A stretch of 16,398 nucleotides of DNA from Mycolicibacterium porcinum (GTDB lineage: Bacteria; Actinomycetota; Actinomycetes; Mycobacteriales; Mycobacteriaceae). Both the position numbers and the translations under genes were made by a program. Under the pieces are notes generated by a model. It searched no databases, was not told the origin of the DNA, and worked only from the letters and a program-made list of their open reading frames with translations. Where the stretch lies: assembly GCA_001942045.1 (NCBI GenBank), contig MSTD01000077.1, positions 1-16,398 of the forward strand, given 5' to 3'. This document shows, piece by piece, positions 6,528-13,990 of the stretch (position 1 is the first letter of the stretch; each line of letters opens with the position of its first letter).

Positions 6528-7838
6528 TCACGCGAGTTGGGCCCTGACCAGGGTCGGCACCCCACCGGAATGAGCTCGGCCGGTGAACCTCTCGCGCAAG
6601 GTCGACTCGGCGTACTCCGTCCGGAACAGACCCCGCGCCTGCAGCAGCGGCACCACCTCGTCGACGAAGATTTCCAGGCCGTCGGGGAACACGTCGGGCA
6701 TCAGGTTGAATCCGTCGGCCGCGCCGGCCAGGAACCACCGCTCGATGGTGTCGGCGACATCGACCGGCGACCCGACGATGACGCGATGGCCGGCCCCGCT
6801 GAACTCACGCACGGCCTGTCCGAGCGTGAGCTCACGACTTTCGATCAAGCGCACGACCGATTCCCGGAACCCCAGGGACGCGCCGAATTTCGCCGGATCG
6901 GCCACCTCTCCGAGCAGGTGCGCCGGTACCGGTTCGTCCAGCGGATAACCGGCCAGATCCTCGCCCAGTACCTGCGAGAGCCGCTCCAGATCGTGGCCGG
7001 GCGGCAGCAGGGCGTTCTGGTCGGCGAACCTGCGCTCCGCCTCGGACTTGGTGCTGCCGATCGTGGTGATCAGCCCGGGAAGGATCTTGACGTCGTGTCG
7101 CCTGCGGCCGTAGGCGACCGCGACGTCCTTCACGTAGCGGTAGTGGTCGATTCCGGCGCCCAGATCGAGTTCGGCGCTGAACACCGCATCGGCGACCCGG
7201 CCGGCGAGCTCGCGTCCCTGCGGCGATCCGCCGGCCTGCACCAGCAGCGGATGGCCCTGCGGGGACGGGCCCTGCGGCAACCCGCCGACCACGGTGAAGA
7301 ACTCACCGTGGTGGTCGATACCGCGGCCGCTGGGGTCGGCGGCGTCGCGCCACAACGCACGGACCACGTCGACGAATTCGGCAGCCCGCCGGTATCTGAC
7401 ATGACGGTCCGGATAGTCGGCGAGACCGAAGTTCGCCCCGGCCGGGATCGAATACGTGGTGACGACGTTCCAGGCGAGGCGGCCGCCGGAGAGCCGGTCG
7501 AGGGTGAGCAGGCGATGGGCCAGCTCGACCGGGTCGTTGAAGGTGGAGGACAACGTCCCGATCAGGCCCAGATGCTCGGTCTCGGCGGCCACCGAGGCCA
7601 GGATGACGCTCGGCTCCAGCGCCTGCGACGGACGCAGCGCAGGATGCTCACGCAACGCCGGGCCGTCCGCCAGGAACAACGCGTCAAGCTTTCCCCGCTC
7701 GGCCAGCTTCGCCATCCGCACGTAGTAACCGGGATCGGCGAACGCGGTCGGCTGCTCGCTGGTGCGCCGCCATGCGCCGGTGTGGATCCCGACGTTGAGC
7801 ACGTTCACGTTCAGGATCACTTGGCCTGCTTGAGTCAC
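6528..7838 (-). CDS. NtaA/SnaA/DszA-type FMNH2-dependent monooxygenase (LLM family)
   Basis: The 436-residue protein is a bacterial-luciferase-like oxygenase of the nitrilotriacetate/dibenzothiophene-sulfone monooxygenase group, which uses reduced FMN from a separate reductase plus O2. Visible family features are the N-terminal strand NVNVLNVGIHTGAWR (10-24), YYVRMAKLAERGKLDALFLAD (38-58), TLSSTFNDPVELAHRLLTLD (95-114) with SGGRLAWNVVT (117-127), HGEFFTV (177-183), LLVQAGGSPQGRELA (198-212), and the C-terminal FVDEVVPLLQARGLFR (391-406). Translation begins at GTG 7838 after GGGAGGAC; the start overlaps the stop of the short LLM gene (GTGA), so the pair is coupled. Members act on sulfonates, sulfones, aminocarboxylates and S-adducts, so organosulfur use is a reasonable guess but not shown. 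Confidence 0.92.
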   Translation of the reverse strand: MTQAGQVILNVNVLNVGIHTGAWRRTSEQPTAFADPGYYVRMAKLAERGKLDALFLADGPALREHPALRPSQALEPSVILASVAAETEHLGLIGTLSSTFNDPVELAHRLLTLDRLSGGRLAWNVVTTYSIPAGANFGLADYPDRHVRYRRAAEFVDVVRALWRDAADPSGRGIDHHGEFFTVVGGLPQGPSPQGHPLLVQAGGSPQGRELAGRVADAVFSAELDLGAGIDHYRYVKDVAVAYGRRRHDVKILPGLITTIGSTKSEAERRFADQNALLPPGHDLERLSQVLGEDLAGYPLDEPVPAHLLGEVADPAKFGASLGFRESVVRLIESRELTLGQAVREFSGAGHRVIVGSPVDVADTIERWFLAGAADGFNLMPDVFPDGLEIFVDEVVPLLQARGLFRTEYAESTLRERFTGRAHSGGVPTLVRAQLA

Positions 7839-8788
7839 AGTCGTCCTCCCGGGTTGGGCACGGTCGCGAACACCGTCGGATTGCGGGTCAGGTCAGGCGC
7901 GACGGGCACCGGCAGGCCGAGCCGCTCACGCAACGTCCCGGTCTCGGGCTCAGCCAGCAGGCCTCGCTCGCGGGCGGCCGGCAGCACCTCGTGGAGAACA
8001 TGGTCCAACTCAGCCGGATCGAGCCGCAACAGCACCCCGGATGCCTTGGCGGAAGCGGTGATCCGCTCGAGCGCGGCGTCGATCGAGTCGGCCGATCTCA
8101 GTCGCACCACCACATTGCCGGCCGCCGGGATCGGGTCACCGTCCTCGACGATCAGATGGTCGGCGGCGCCAGAGTCATGCCCGGATCCGGCCTGCCGCCA
8201 GACCGGGAGATCACCCTGGACCGATCCGGGCACGTTGAGCGGACCGGCAATGTCGTATGCGTTGTGTACGTCGGCCCGACGGATTCGCGACACGTCGGCG
8301 AACACCCCGGTATCCAGATCCCCCACCACCGAGTCCAGCGGCCAGGTTCGCCACAGTGCCCGTACCGCGACGATGGCGTCTTCGGTGTGCGCCGGGTCGA
8401 GGTCGCCGCCGGTCCAGGTGTCGGTGTTGGCGTTGAGCGCGATGCTGTGGTCGAAGTCCAGCGCCAGCCAGCCGACCCGGCCGTGTGCGGCGTGATCCAC
8501 CGAGACGAGCCTCCGGGCGAGGTTGTAGGGGTGATCCCGGTGTGCGGCGGCCGCGACAACCAGCCCCAGCCGGCTCGTGTGCCGCGCCGCGACCGTGGCG
8601 AGCAGGGACGGGTCGAGACCTTCCACCGTGACGTCGTTACCCTCGCCCCGCCCGGCGCCGATCACCCAGTACGACACGCCGGCAGCCTCCAGCCGCCCGG
8701 CCAGGCCGGCGATACCCGCGACCCCGGCATCGAGCACGCTGAGACCGTCGCCGGTCACCTCAATTCCAACTGTGAGTGGTACCCCCAT
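7835..8788 (-). CDS. Short, divergent LLM-family flavin oxidoreductase-like protein
   Basis: This 317-residue protein is a reduced version of the downstream monooxygenase fold. Corresponding segments can be lined up by eye: TSRLGLVVAAAAHRDHPYNL (71-90) with ARRLVSVDHAAHGRVGWLAL (91-110), AIVAVRALWR (138-147), LPVWRQAGSG (194-203), and the tail VLPAARERGLLAEPETGTLR (268-287). About 100 residues of the region preceding the last helices are lost. ATG 8788 is chosen because GGTGGTGGG lies just upstream and the strand MGVPLTVGIEVTG begins there; an open frame continues to 8824 but adds only twelve atypical codons. It may be an FMN/F420-dependent enzyme, or a non-catalytic partner of the DszA-type protein with which its stop overlaps. 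Confidence 0.82.
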   Translation of the reverse strand: MGVPLTVGIEVTGDGLSVLDAGVAGIAGLAGRLEAAGVSYWVIGAGRGEGNDVTVEGLDPSLLATVAARHTSRLGLVVAAAAHRDHPYNLARRLVSVDHAAHGRVGWLALDFDHSIALNANTDTWTGGDLDPAHTEDAIVAVRALWRTWPLDSVVGDLDTGVFADVSRIRRADVHNAYDIAGPLNVPGSVQGDLPVWRQAGSGHDSGAADHLIVEDGDPIPAAGNVVVRLRSADSIDAALERITASAKASGVLLRLDPAELDHVLHEVLPAARERGLLAEPETGTLRERLGLPVPVAPDLTRNPTVFATVPNPGGRL

Positions 8789-8798
8789 GCCCACCACC

Positions 8799-8837
8799 GT
8801 GATCGAACATCCCGCACCCGACAACGATTGCGATCAC
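8799..8837. promoter_or_regulatory. Widely spaced inverted repeat GTGATCG...CGATCAC
   Basis: GTGATCG (8799-8805) is repeated as its exact reverse complement CGATCAC (8831-8837). The centres are 32 bp apart, about three helical turns, and the right arm touches the candidate -10 of the LLM operon. This spacing would suit two half-sites bound by a cooperative repressor. It could also be chance; no known motif is recognised. Confidence 0.25.
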
Positions 8838-8864
8838 ACATAATCCAATTCCGCACGGAGGCAA
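8837..8864 (-). promoter_or_regulatory. Possible promoter of the LLM-LLM-SDR operon
   Basis: On the minus strand TTGCCT (8864-8859) and TATGTG (8842-8837) are separated by 16 bp and resemble -35 and -10 elements, each with mismatches. They would give a leader of about 40-45 nt before the ATG at 8788. It is the best candidate seen in the divergent gap, but the match is modest. Confidence 0.3.
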
Positions 8865-8880
8865 CAGTTAAGCAGAACTG
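8865..8880. promoter_or_regulatory. Candidate operator, 16-bp inverted repeat
   Basis: CAGTTAAGCAGAACTG has perfect 5-bp arms (CAGTT/AACTG) around a 6-nt core. It lies between the two divergent promoters, directly next to the putative -35 of the LLM operon and 36 bp upstream of the -35 of the transporter operon, where one regulator could control both. Size and position suit a dimeric helix-turn-helix regulator, but no regulator gene lies in the window. Confidence 0.35.
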
Positions 8881-8915
8881 AACCATCGGCTTAAAGTTCC
8901 TAAAGGTGCGAATGA

Positions 8916-8944
8916 TTGCTCCACCCGCGGGCAGGCCATAGCGT
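8916..8944 (+). promoter_or_regulatory. Likely leaderless promoter of the Dpp-type transporter operon
   Basis: TTGCTC (8916-8921) and TAGCGT (8939-8944) are separated by exactly 17 bp and fit a -35/-10 pair of the mycobacterial SigA type (TANNNT). Transcription would start 7-8 nt further on, at about 8952, which is the first base of the GTG chosen for the permease. The mRNA would then be leaderless, a common arrangement in mycobacteria, and this explains why no Shine-Dalgarno precedes that GTG. The TTG that would give a longer permease is the -35 itself. Confidence 0.5.
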
Positions 8945-8951
8945 TCGAGCG

Positions 8952-9911
8952 GTGTTGAACTTCACCCTGCGGCGCATCGGCCAGTCGATCATTGTGATCG
9001 TATTGGCCTACACCGCAGTGTTTTTCGTTCTCAACGTGCTGCCCGGCGACCCGATCGAGACGCAGATCTCCAATCCCGAGAATCCCATCTCCGGTCACGA
9101 CGCACAGGTCTTGCGCGACTACTACCGGCTCACCGATCCCGCGATCGTGCAGTTCGGCGTCTCGGTACAGCGGTTGTTCACCGGGGACCTCGGATATTCG
9201 CTCAACAGCGGCCAATCGGTAGCGCGCCTGATGGAGCACGCGCTGCCCTCGACGCTGGCGCTGGCCGGTGTGGCATTCGTGCTCGCCGCCCTGCTGGGCT
9301 TCGTCATCGCCCTGGCCGCGGTGTTCGCCCCATGGTCTCCGGTGCGTGAGTTCGCGCGGGTTCTGCCACCGGCGTTCCTGTCCATTCCGGTGTTCGTCAC
9401 CGGACTGGTAGCCCTGCAATGGTTGTCGTTCAGCCTCGGGTGGGTGTCGGCCGTCCGCGACGAGGGACTGCGGTCGACGGTGCTGGCCGCGCTGCCCCTC
9501 GCGCTGCCGGTCGCCGCGCCCATCGCGCAGGTGCTGATCCAGGGCTTGAGCAACGCCGCCGCCCAGCCGTACGTGGAAGTGCTGCGCGCCAAAGGCCTTG
9601 ACGACAAACGGATCATCTTCGGCCATCTGGTCAAGAACGGCTCCATTCCCACCGTCACGATCGTGGCCATCACGGTCGGCGAACTGCTCGCCGGATCGGT
9701 CATCACCGAAACCATCTTCAACCGCACCGGAATCGGTTATCTCACCGAAACGGCGGTCCGTAACCAGGACACCCCGATCATCCAGGCGGTGGTCATCACG
9801 GTGTCGATCACGTTCGTGCTGGTCAATCTCGTGGTCGATGTGATCTATCCGCTGATCGACCCACGCATCCAGAGATCCACTACTCCGAGAGGCGCGCTGG
9901 TGCCCGCATGA
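8952..9911 (+). CDS. Peptide/nickel-class ABC importer permease (DppB-like)
   Basis: The 319-residue membrane protein is the first permease of an oligopeptide-class importer. It has the DppB layout: MLNFTLRRIGQSIIVIV with the first membrane helix (about 10-31), PGDP (31-34), a long external loop (to about 95), and five further hydrophobic segments. The EAA coupling loop is at about 207-233, with YVEVLRAKGLDDKRIIFGHL (207-226), and the family C-terminal pattern VDVIYPLIDPRI lies at 295-306. The start is taken at GTG 8952 because a -35/-10 pair ends 7 nt before it; a start at TTG 8916 would add 12 residues of non-family sequence. Its stop overlaps the next permease ATG (ATGA). Confidence 0.9.
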   Translation: MLNFTLRRIGQSIIVIVLAYTAVFFVLNVLPGDPIETQISNPENPISGHDAQVLRDYYRLTDPAIVQFGVSVQRLFTGDLGYSLNSGQSVARLMEHALPSTLALAGVAFVLAALLGFVIALAAVFAPWSPVREFARVLPPAFLSIPVFVTGLVALQWLSFSLGWVSAVRDEGLRSTVLAALPLALPVAAPIAQVLIQGLSNAAAQPYVEVLRAKGLDDKRIIFGHLVKNGSIPTVTIVAITVGELLAGSVITETIFNRTGIGYLTETAVRNQDTPIIQAVVITVSITFVLVNLVVDVIYPLIDPRIQRSTTPRGALVPA

Positions 9912-10756
9912 TCCTGACCGACGCACGCCCCGCGGTGCCTGTTCCCAGACCGTCCCGCCGGGTCAATGTCAATCCGTGGGACATCCCACCGGTGTTGTTG
10001 CTCCTTCTGGTCGCGGCGATGATCATCGCACCTTCGGTCATCGCCCCCTACGATCCGTTGCAGGAGAATCCGGGGCTGCCCTTGGCCGGTCCGAGTTTCT
10101 CGCACCCGTTCGGCACCGACTACATCGGCCGCGACCTGTTGAGCCGGGTGATCGCCGGTACCGGCGCCACCATCGCCGGGTCCTTCATCGCCGTGATCAT
10201 CGGACTACTGGTGGGAACCATTCTCGGGTTGTTGGCGGCCTACTTCGGCCGCATCACCGACAGCATCATCGGCCGGATCATCGATGTGCTGCTGTCGATC
10301 CCGACGCTGCTGCTGTCCATAACGATCATCGTGGCCCTCGGCTTCGGCACGGTGAACGCCGCTATCGCCGTCGGTATCTCATCCATCGCCGTATTCGCCC
10401 GGCTCGCGCGATCCGAGGTACTGGCGGTGCGCAGCCTGCCGTTCGTGGAAGCCAGCGCACACCTGGGCGCCGGCCATCTCACCCTGTTGTTCCGGCACAT
10501 TCTGCCAAATGCCTACTCCTCCGTACTGGCCCTGGCCGCGCTGCAGTTCGGCGCGGCCATCCTGGCGATCGCGTCGCTGAGCTTCCTGGGTTACGGGGCA
10601 CAGCCGCCCGAACCCGAATGGGGTCTGCTGATCTCCGAAGGACGCAACTACATCAACTCCGCACCGGGCCTGGTGTTCTTCCCGGCACTGGCGATCGTGT
10701 TGACCCTGATGAGCCTGTCGCGGCTCGCCCACATCATCCGAGAGAAAGTCGGCTGA
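9908..10756 (+). CDS. Peptide/nickel-class ABC importer permease (DppC-like)
   Basis: The 282-residue protein is the partner permease. It has a Pro-rich cytoplasmic N-terminus (8-25), a first membrane helix (about 27-46), and the DppC hallmark HPFGTDYIGRDLLSRVI (66-82). Several further helices follow, with the EAA loop at about 179-205 (FVEASAHLGAGHLTLLFRHI, 179-198) and PPEPEWGLLISEGRNY (233-248), another typical DppC/OppC element before the last helix. The ATG is joined to the upstream stop (ATGA), with a GAGAGG about 15 nt ahead. Two bases separate its stop from the ATPase start. The permease pair could carry peptides or other small organic molecules; the sequence does not say which. Confidence 0.92.
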   Translation: MILTDARPAVPVPRPSRRVNVNPWDIPPVLLLLLVAAMIIAPSVIAPYDPLQENPGLPLAGPSFSHPFGTDYIGRDLLSRVIAGTGATIAGSFIAVIIGLLVGTILGLLAAYFGRITDSIIGRIIDVLLSIPTLLLSITIIVALGFGTVNAAIAVGISSIAVFARLARSEVLAVRSLPFVEASAHLGAGHLTLLFRHILPNAYSSVLALAALQFGAAILAIASLSFLGYGAQPPEPEWGLLISEGRNYINSAPGLVFFPALAIVLTLMSLSRLAHIIREKVG

Positions 10757-10758
10757 CA

Positions 10759-12357
10759 ATGAATTCTCCTGCACTGCTGTCTATTTCCGATCTGAACATC
10801 GAATATGCGGGCCGCGGGGACGTAGTTCGCGACGTCTCATTCGATGTCGGGGCCGGTGAGGTGGTCGCCCTGGTCGGCCAGTCCGGGTCGGGTAAGTCCA
10901 CCATCGCGCGCGCGGTGCAAGGTCTGCTGCCCGGCAACGGCCGGATCGCTGCTGGAGACATCCTCGTCGAGGGCCGCAGCGTCACCCAGCTCTCGCAACG
11001 CCGGTGGCGCGATCTTCGCGGCAGCACAATCGGTTTCGTTCCGCAAGATCCGCTAGGGTCACTGGATCCGCTCAAACCGGTCGGTGACCAGATCGCCGAA
11101 GTGCTGCGGGTGCACCGGATCGCCGGTCGGGACGGGGCCCGCCGGCGAGCGGTCGAGCTGCTCGAGCACGTCGGCATCGCCGACGCGAGCCGCCGGGCCG
11201 GCGATTACCCTCACCAGCTCTCCGGCGGGCAGTTGCAGCGCGTGCTGATCGCGATCGCCATTGCCGGTGAACCCCGGCTGCTGATTGCCGACGAGCCCAC
11301 CTCCGCACTCGATGTCACCGTCCAGCGGCGCATTCTCCAGTTGCTCGACGAGCTGCGCGTCGAGCACGGTCTCGGCGTCCTGTTCATCACCCACGACCTG
11401 GCGCTGGCCGAGCAGCACAGTGACACCGTGGTGGTGTTGCACGACGGCGACGTGCGCGAGACCGGCCCCACCGCAACGGTGCTCACCGCGCCCAAGGATG
11501 ACTACACCCGGCAGCTGATCGCCGCGGCGCCGGCGCTGTCTCCGGACAAGTACGCGCACCGGCCTGCCGCGGGCGCCGCGGCCGAACCGATCCTGCGGGT
11601 GGACCGGCTGGTGAAGCGCTATGGCGGGACCAACGCGCTGGACGCCGTGTCGTTCGAGGTCGGGGCCGGCTCGATCCACGCCCTGGTCGGCGAATCCGGC
11701 TCGGGCAAGACCACGGCAGCCCGGGTCTTGGCAGGCCTCACCGACTTCGACGCCGGCGAAGTCCGAGTGAACGGTTCCGTACGTGCCGCACGTACTCCGC
11801 TGCGCACCGCGCAGCAGCGCGCACAAGCCCGGGTCCTTCAGTTGGTACACCAGAATCCGTTGGCCGCTCTCGATCCCCGGTTCACCATCGGCGAGGCGAT
11901 CGCCGAGCCGTTGCGGATCAACCGCATCGGGTCCCCCGCCGAGCGCCGGGAGGAGGTCGCCGAGGCGCTCGACCGGGTCGGCTTGGCTGCCGACCTGGCT
12001 GCCCGCAAACCGCGCGAGATCTCCGGCGGCCAGCGCCAGCGGGTCGGCTTGGCCCGTGCCCTGGTGCTGCATCCGGCCATCCTCGTGCTCGACGAACCGA
12101 CCTCCGCGCTGGACGTCCACGTCCAGGCGCAGGTGGTGGACCTGCTGATCGACCTGCAACAGGAACTTGCACTGACCTACCTGTTCATCTCTCACGATCT
12201 CAGCCTGGTCCGCCAGATCGCCGATCAGGTGAGCGTGCTCGAACACGGCCGGCTGGTCGAAACCGGGCCCACGGCAGATGTTTTCGGCGCCCCGTCCGCG
12301 GCCTACACCCGCCGCCTGCTTGATGCGGTCCCCGGCACCCCGGCACGTGCGGCGTGA
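10759..12357 (+). CDS. Single-chain double ABC ATPase (DppD-DppF fusion)
   Basis: The 532-residue protein joins the two ATPases of a dipeptide/oligopeptide-class importer in one chain. The first ABC domain (about 5-255) has Walker A GQSGSGKST (40-48), Q96, LSGGQ (154-158), Walker B LLIADEP (174-180) and H212. The second (about 276-525) has Walker A GESGSGKTT (311-319), Q365, ISGGQ (421-425), Walker B ILVLDEP (441-447) and H479. Both sites therefore look catalytically complete. They are joined by an Ala/Pro-rich linker (about 256-275). The open frame continues upstream over the permease gene, but ATG 10759 directly follows the permease stop and begins a normal ABC strand, so it is the real start. 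Such fusions are common in actinobacterial peptide-class importers. Confidence 0.92.
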   Translation: MNSPALLSISDLNIEYAGRGDVVRDVSFDVGAGEVVALVGQSGSGKSTIARAVQGLLPGNGRIAAGDILVEGRSVTQLSQRRWRDLRGSTIGFVPQDPLGSLDPLKPVGDQIAEVLRVHRIAGRDGARRRAVELLEHVGIADASRRAGDYPHQLSGGQLQRVLIAIAIAGEPRLLIADEPTSALDVTVQRRILQLLDELRVEHGLGVLFITHDLALAEQHSDTVVVLHDGDVRETGPTATVLTAPKDDYTRQLIAAAPALSPDKYAHRPAAGAAAEPILRVDRLVKRYGGTNALDAVSFEVGAGSIHALVGESGSGKTTAARVLAGLTDFDAGEVRVNGSVRAARTPLRTAQQRAQARVLQLVHQNPLAALDPRFTIGEAIAEPLRINRIGSPAERREEVAEALDRVGLAADLAARKPREISGGQRQRVGLARALVLHPAILVLDEPTSALDVHVQAQVVDLLIDLQQELALTYLFISHDLSLVRQIADQVSVLEHGRLVETGPTADVFGAPSAAYTRRLLDAVPGTPARAA

Positions 12358-13985
12358 TGATCCGACGCGGCGTGGCCGCGATCCTGATCCTCGCTGGCTC
12401 GGTGAGTGCCTGCTCCGATGCCCAGTCCCCCACCCGGACACCCGGCGCTCGTGGTGGCGACCTGACCTACTTGGATGCCGAGGCGCCGGCCTCCCTGCAG
12501 ATCCAGGTCAGCTATTGGCAGAACAGCCTGCTCAAGGACCAGATGCTGGACCGCCTCGTCTACCAGGACCCAAAGACGTTCGACTTCGTGCCGTGGATCG
12601 CACAGAAGTGGACTGTCGACCCGTCCAAGCGCATATACGAATTCACCATCCGCGAAGGCGCCAGCTACAGCAACGGCCAACCCGTCGACGTCGAGTCGGT
12701 ACGCCGCAACCTGGAATGGGAAGCCAACGGAGACAAAGACAAAGGCATCACGCGCAACACCTACTTCCCTGAGGTCGACTCGATCACGACCGACCCTGCG
12801 CGTCGCACCGTCCGCGTCACTCTGCGCAAGCCGTACGCGCCGTTCATCGCGGTGCTCTCGCTGAACACGTCAGGCCTGGTCGCCGATGCCACGATCGACG
12901 CCACCAAGGAACAGCAGTCCGTCGTCACCAACCTGATCGGGTCCGGACCGTTCGTCGCCACCTCGGAGATTCCGGACAAGCAGATCGTGCTGTCCAAGCG
13001 CCGCGGTTACAACTGGGCCCCGGCCACCGCGCCGCACCAGGGCGAGGCCTACCTGGACACCGTCACCGTCATCCCGGTCACCGAGGACAGTGTTCGCGTC
13101 GGGGCGATACGGGCCGGGCAGGCCGACGCCATCCGCTATTCCCAGCCCCCGGACGAGCGCCTGCTCACCAGCGAGGGTTTCGATGTGCGAGGACTGCGCA
13201 CTCCCGGTCTCGCCAACACCCTCGACGTCCGGCAGACCGCCCCGTTCATGCGGGATATCAATGTACGCAAGGCGATCGGGTTCGGAATCGACCGCGAAGA
13301 GATCCTGCGCACTCTCTACACCGACAACTGGAAGCCCGCGCAGAACATCGTCACGAAGAACTTCCCCGGTTACACCGACCGCAGCGACGCCGTCCGCTAC
13401 GACCCGAACGAAGCCGTCCGGCGGCTGGAAGCCTCCGGATGGACCGACGTCAACCGCGACGGCTACCGGGTCAAGGACGGCCAGGAGCTGGCGGTGAAGA
13501 TCTATGTGGACGTCTACGACCACACCGCCAAGCCGATGTACGAACTGATCCAGCGTCAATTGCGGCGCATCGGAATCCGGCTGGTGATCCGCCAGACCGA
13601 CTTCGCCAACTACCCCACCGCCAGCATCGAGGATTCGGTGGGCCTGCGGCGCAACGGCTGGCCCACCGCCGACCCGGTGCGGTTGTGGCAGAACTACGAC
13701 AGCAAGGGCGGCGATCTGTACGCCCTCGACGGCGCGGACCCCGCGATCGATCGCCTGCTGCACGCCCAGATCGAAGCCACCGATCCGGCCCAGCGGCTGA
13801 AAGTGCTTGAGGAATACAACAACTACGTCATCGACAACGCGTACTCCATCCCGCTGCTCGAAGACACCCAGATTTTCGCCGTCGCCCCGCGGGTGCGGGG
13901 ATTCGCCAACGCGGCCAACTCGGTGCCCTGGTTCTACAACACCTGGATCGACGACACCTCAGCCGCAACCACCGGAAAGGATTGA
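12357..13985 (+). CDS. Family 5 extracellular substrate-binding lipoprotein
   Basis: The 542-residue protein is the solute receptor of the importer. The signal peptide ends in a lipobox Val-Ser-Ala-Cys with the lipidated cysteine at position 19. The mature protein belongs to the peptide/nickel-binding family 5: it has MLDRLVYQDPKTFDFVPWIA (near residues 62-81), EFTIREGASYSNGQPVDVES (around 94-113), INVRKAIGFGIDREEILRTL about two-thirds of the way to the end, and an extended two-lobe fold. ATG 12357 is chosen, sharing a base with the ATPase stop (TGATG); GTG 12354 would add one residue. Family 5 receptors bind peptides, metals, opines, glutathione and other compounds, so the ligand cannot be deduced. 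Confidence 0.9.
   Translation: MIRRGVAAILILAGSVSACSDAQSPTRTPGARGGDLTYLDAEAPASLQIQVSYWQNSLLKDQMLDRLVYQDPKTFDFVPWIAQKWTVDPSKRIYEFTIREGASYSNGQPVDVESVRRNLEWEANGDKDKGITRNTYFPEVDSITTDPARRTVRVTLRKPYAPFIAVLSLNTSGLVADATIDATKEQQSVVTNLIGSGPFVATSEIPDKQIVLSKRRGYNWAPATAPHQGEAYLDTVTVIPVTEDSVRVGAIRAGQADAIRYSQPPDERLLTSEGFDVRGLRTPGLANTLDVRQTAPFMRDINVRKAIGFGIDREEILRTLYTDNWKPAQNIVTKNFPGYTDRSDAVRYDPNEAVRRLEASGWTDVNRDGYRVKDGQELAVKIYVDVYDHTAKPMYELIQRQLRRIGIRLVIRQTDFANYPTASIEDSVGLRRNGWPTADPVRLWQNYDSKGGDLYALDGADPAIDRLLHAQIEATDPAQRLKVLEEYNNYVIDNAYSIPLLEDTQIFAVAPRVRGFANAANSVPWFYNTWIDDTSAATTGKD
13974..13981 (+). promoter_or_regulatory. Ribosome-binding site deciding the start of the SfnB/DszC-like gene
   Basis: GGAAAGGA lies 9 nt before ATG 13991 and overlaps the end of the receptor gene. 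It argues for this ATG over the TTG at 13982, which would leave no spacing for a ribosome-binding site. Confidence 0.6.
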
Positions 13986-13990
13986 CACCG

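Noticed and set aside
6348..8495. A 715-codon open frame on the plus strand opposite the LLM and SDR genes
   Set aside because: It is antisense to genes with clear family motifs and its translation is rich in Arg, Gly and Pro with no recognisable domain, as expected for a shadow frame in GC-rich DNA.
8831..8842. A CRP-like site (TGTGATCGCA on the minus strand)
   Set aside because: Only one half (TGTGA) matches; the partner TCACA at the required spacing is missing.
8868..9926. A 352-codon minus-strand frame opposite the DppB-like gene
   Set aside because: Composition is dominated by Arg, His, Asp and Gly, there is no domain, and the plus strand has a clear permease.
9976..10758. An in-frame upstream extension of the double ATPase gene by 261 codons
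   Set aside because: It is a shadow of the DppC-like gene; the ABC domain begins directly after ATG 10759.
11059..12441. A 460-codon minus-strand frame opposite the ATPase gene
   Set aside because: It mirrors the two ABC domains on the other strand and has no family features of its own.
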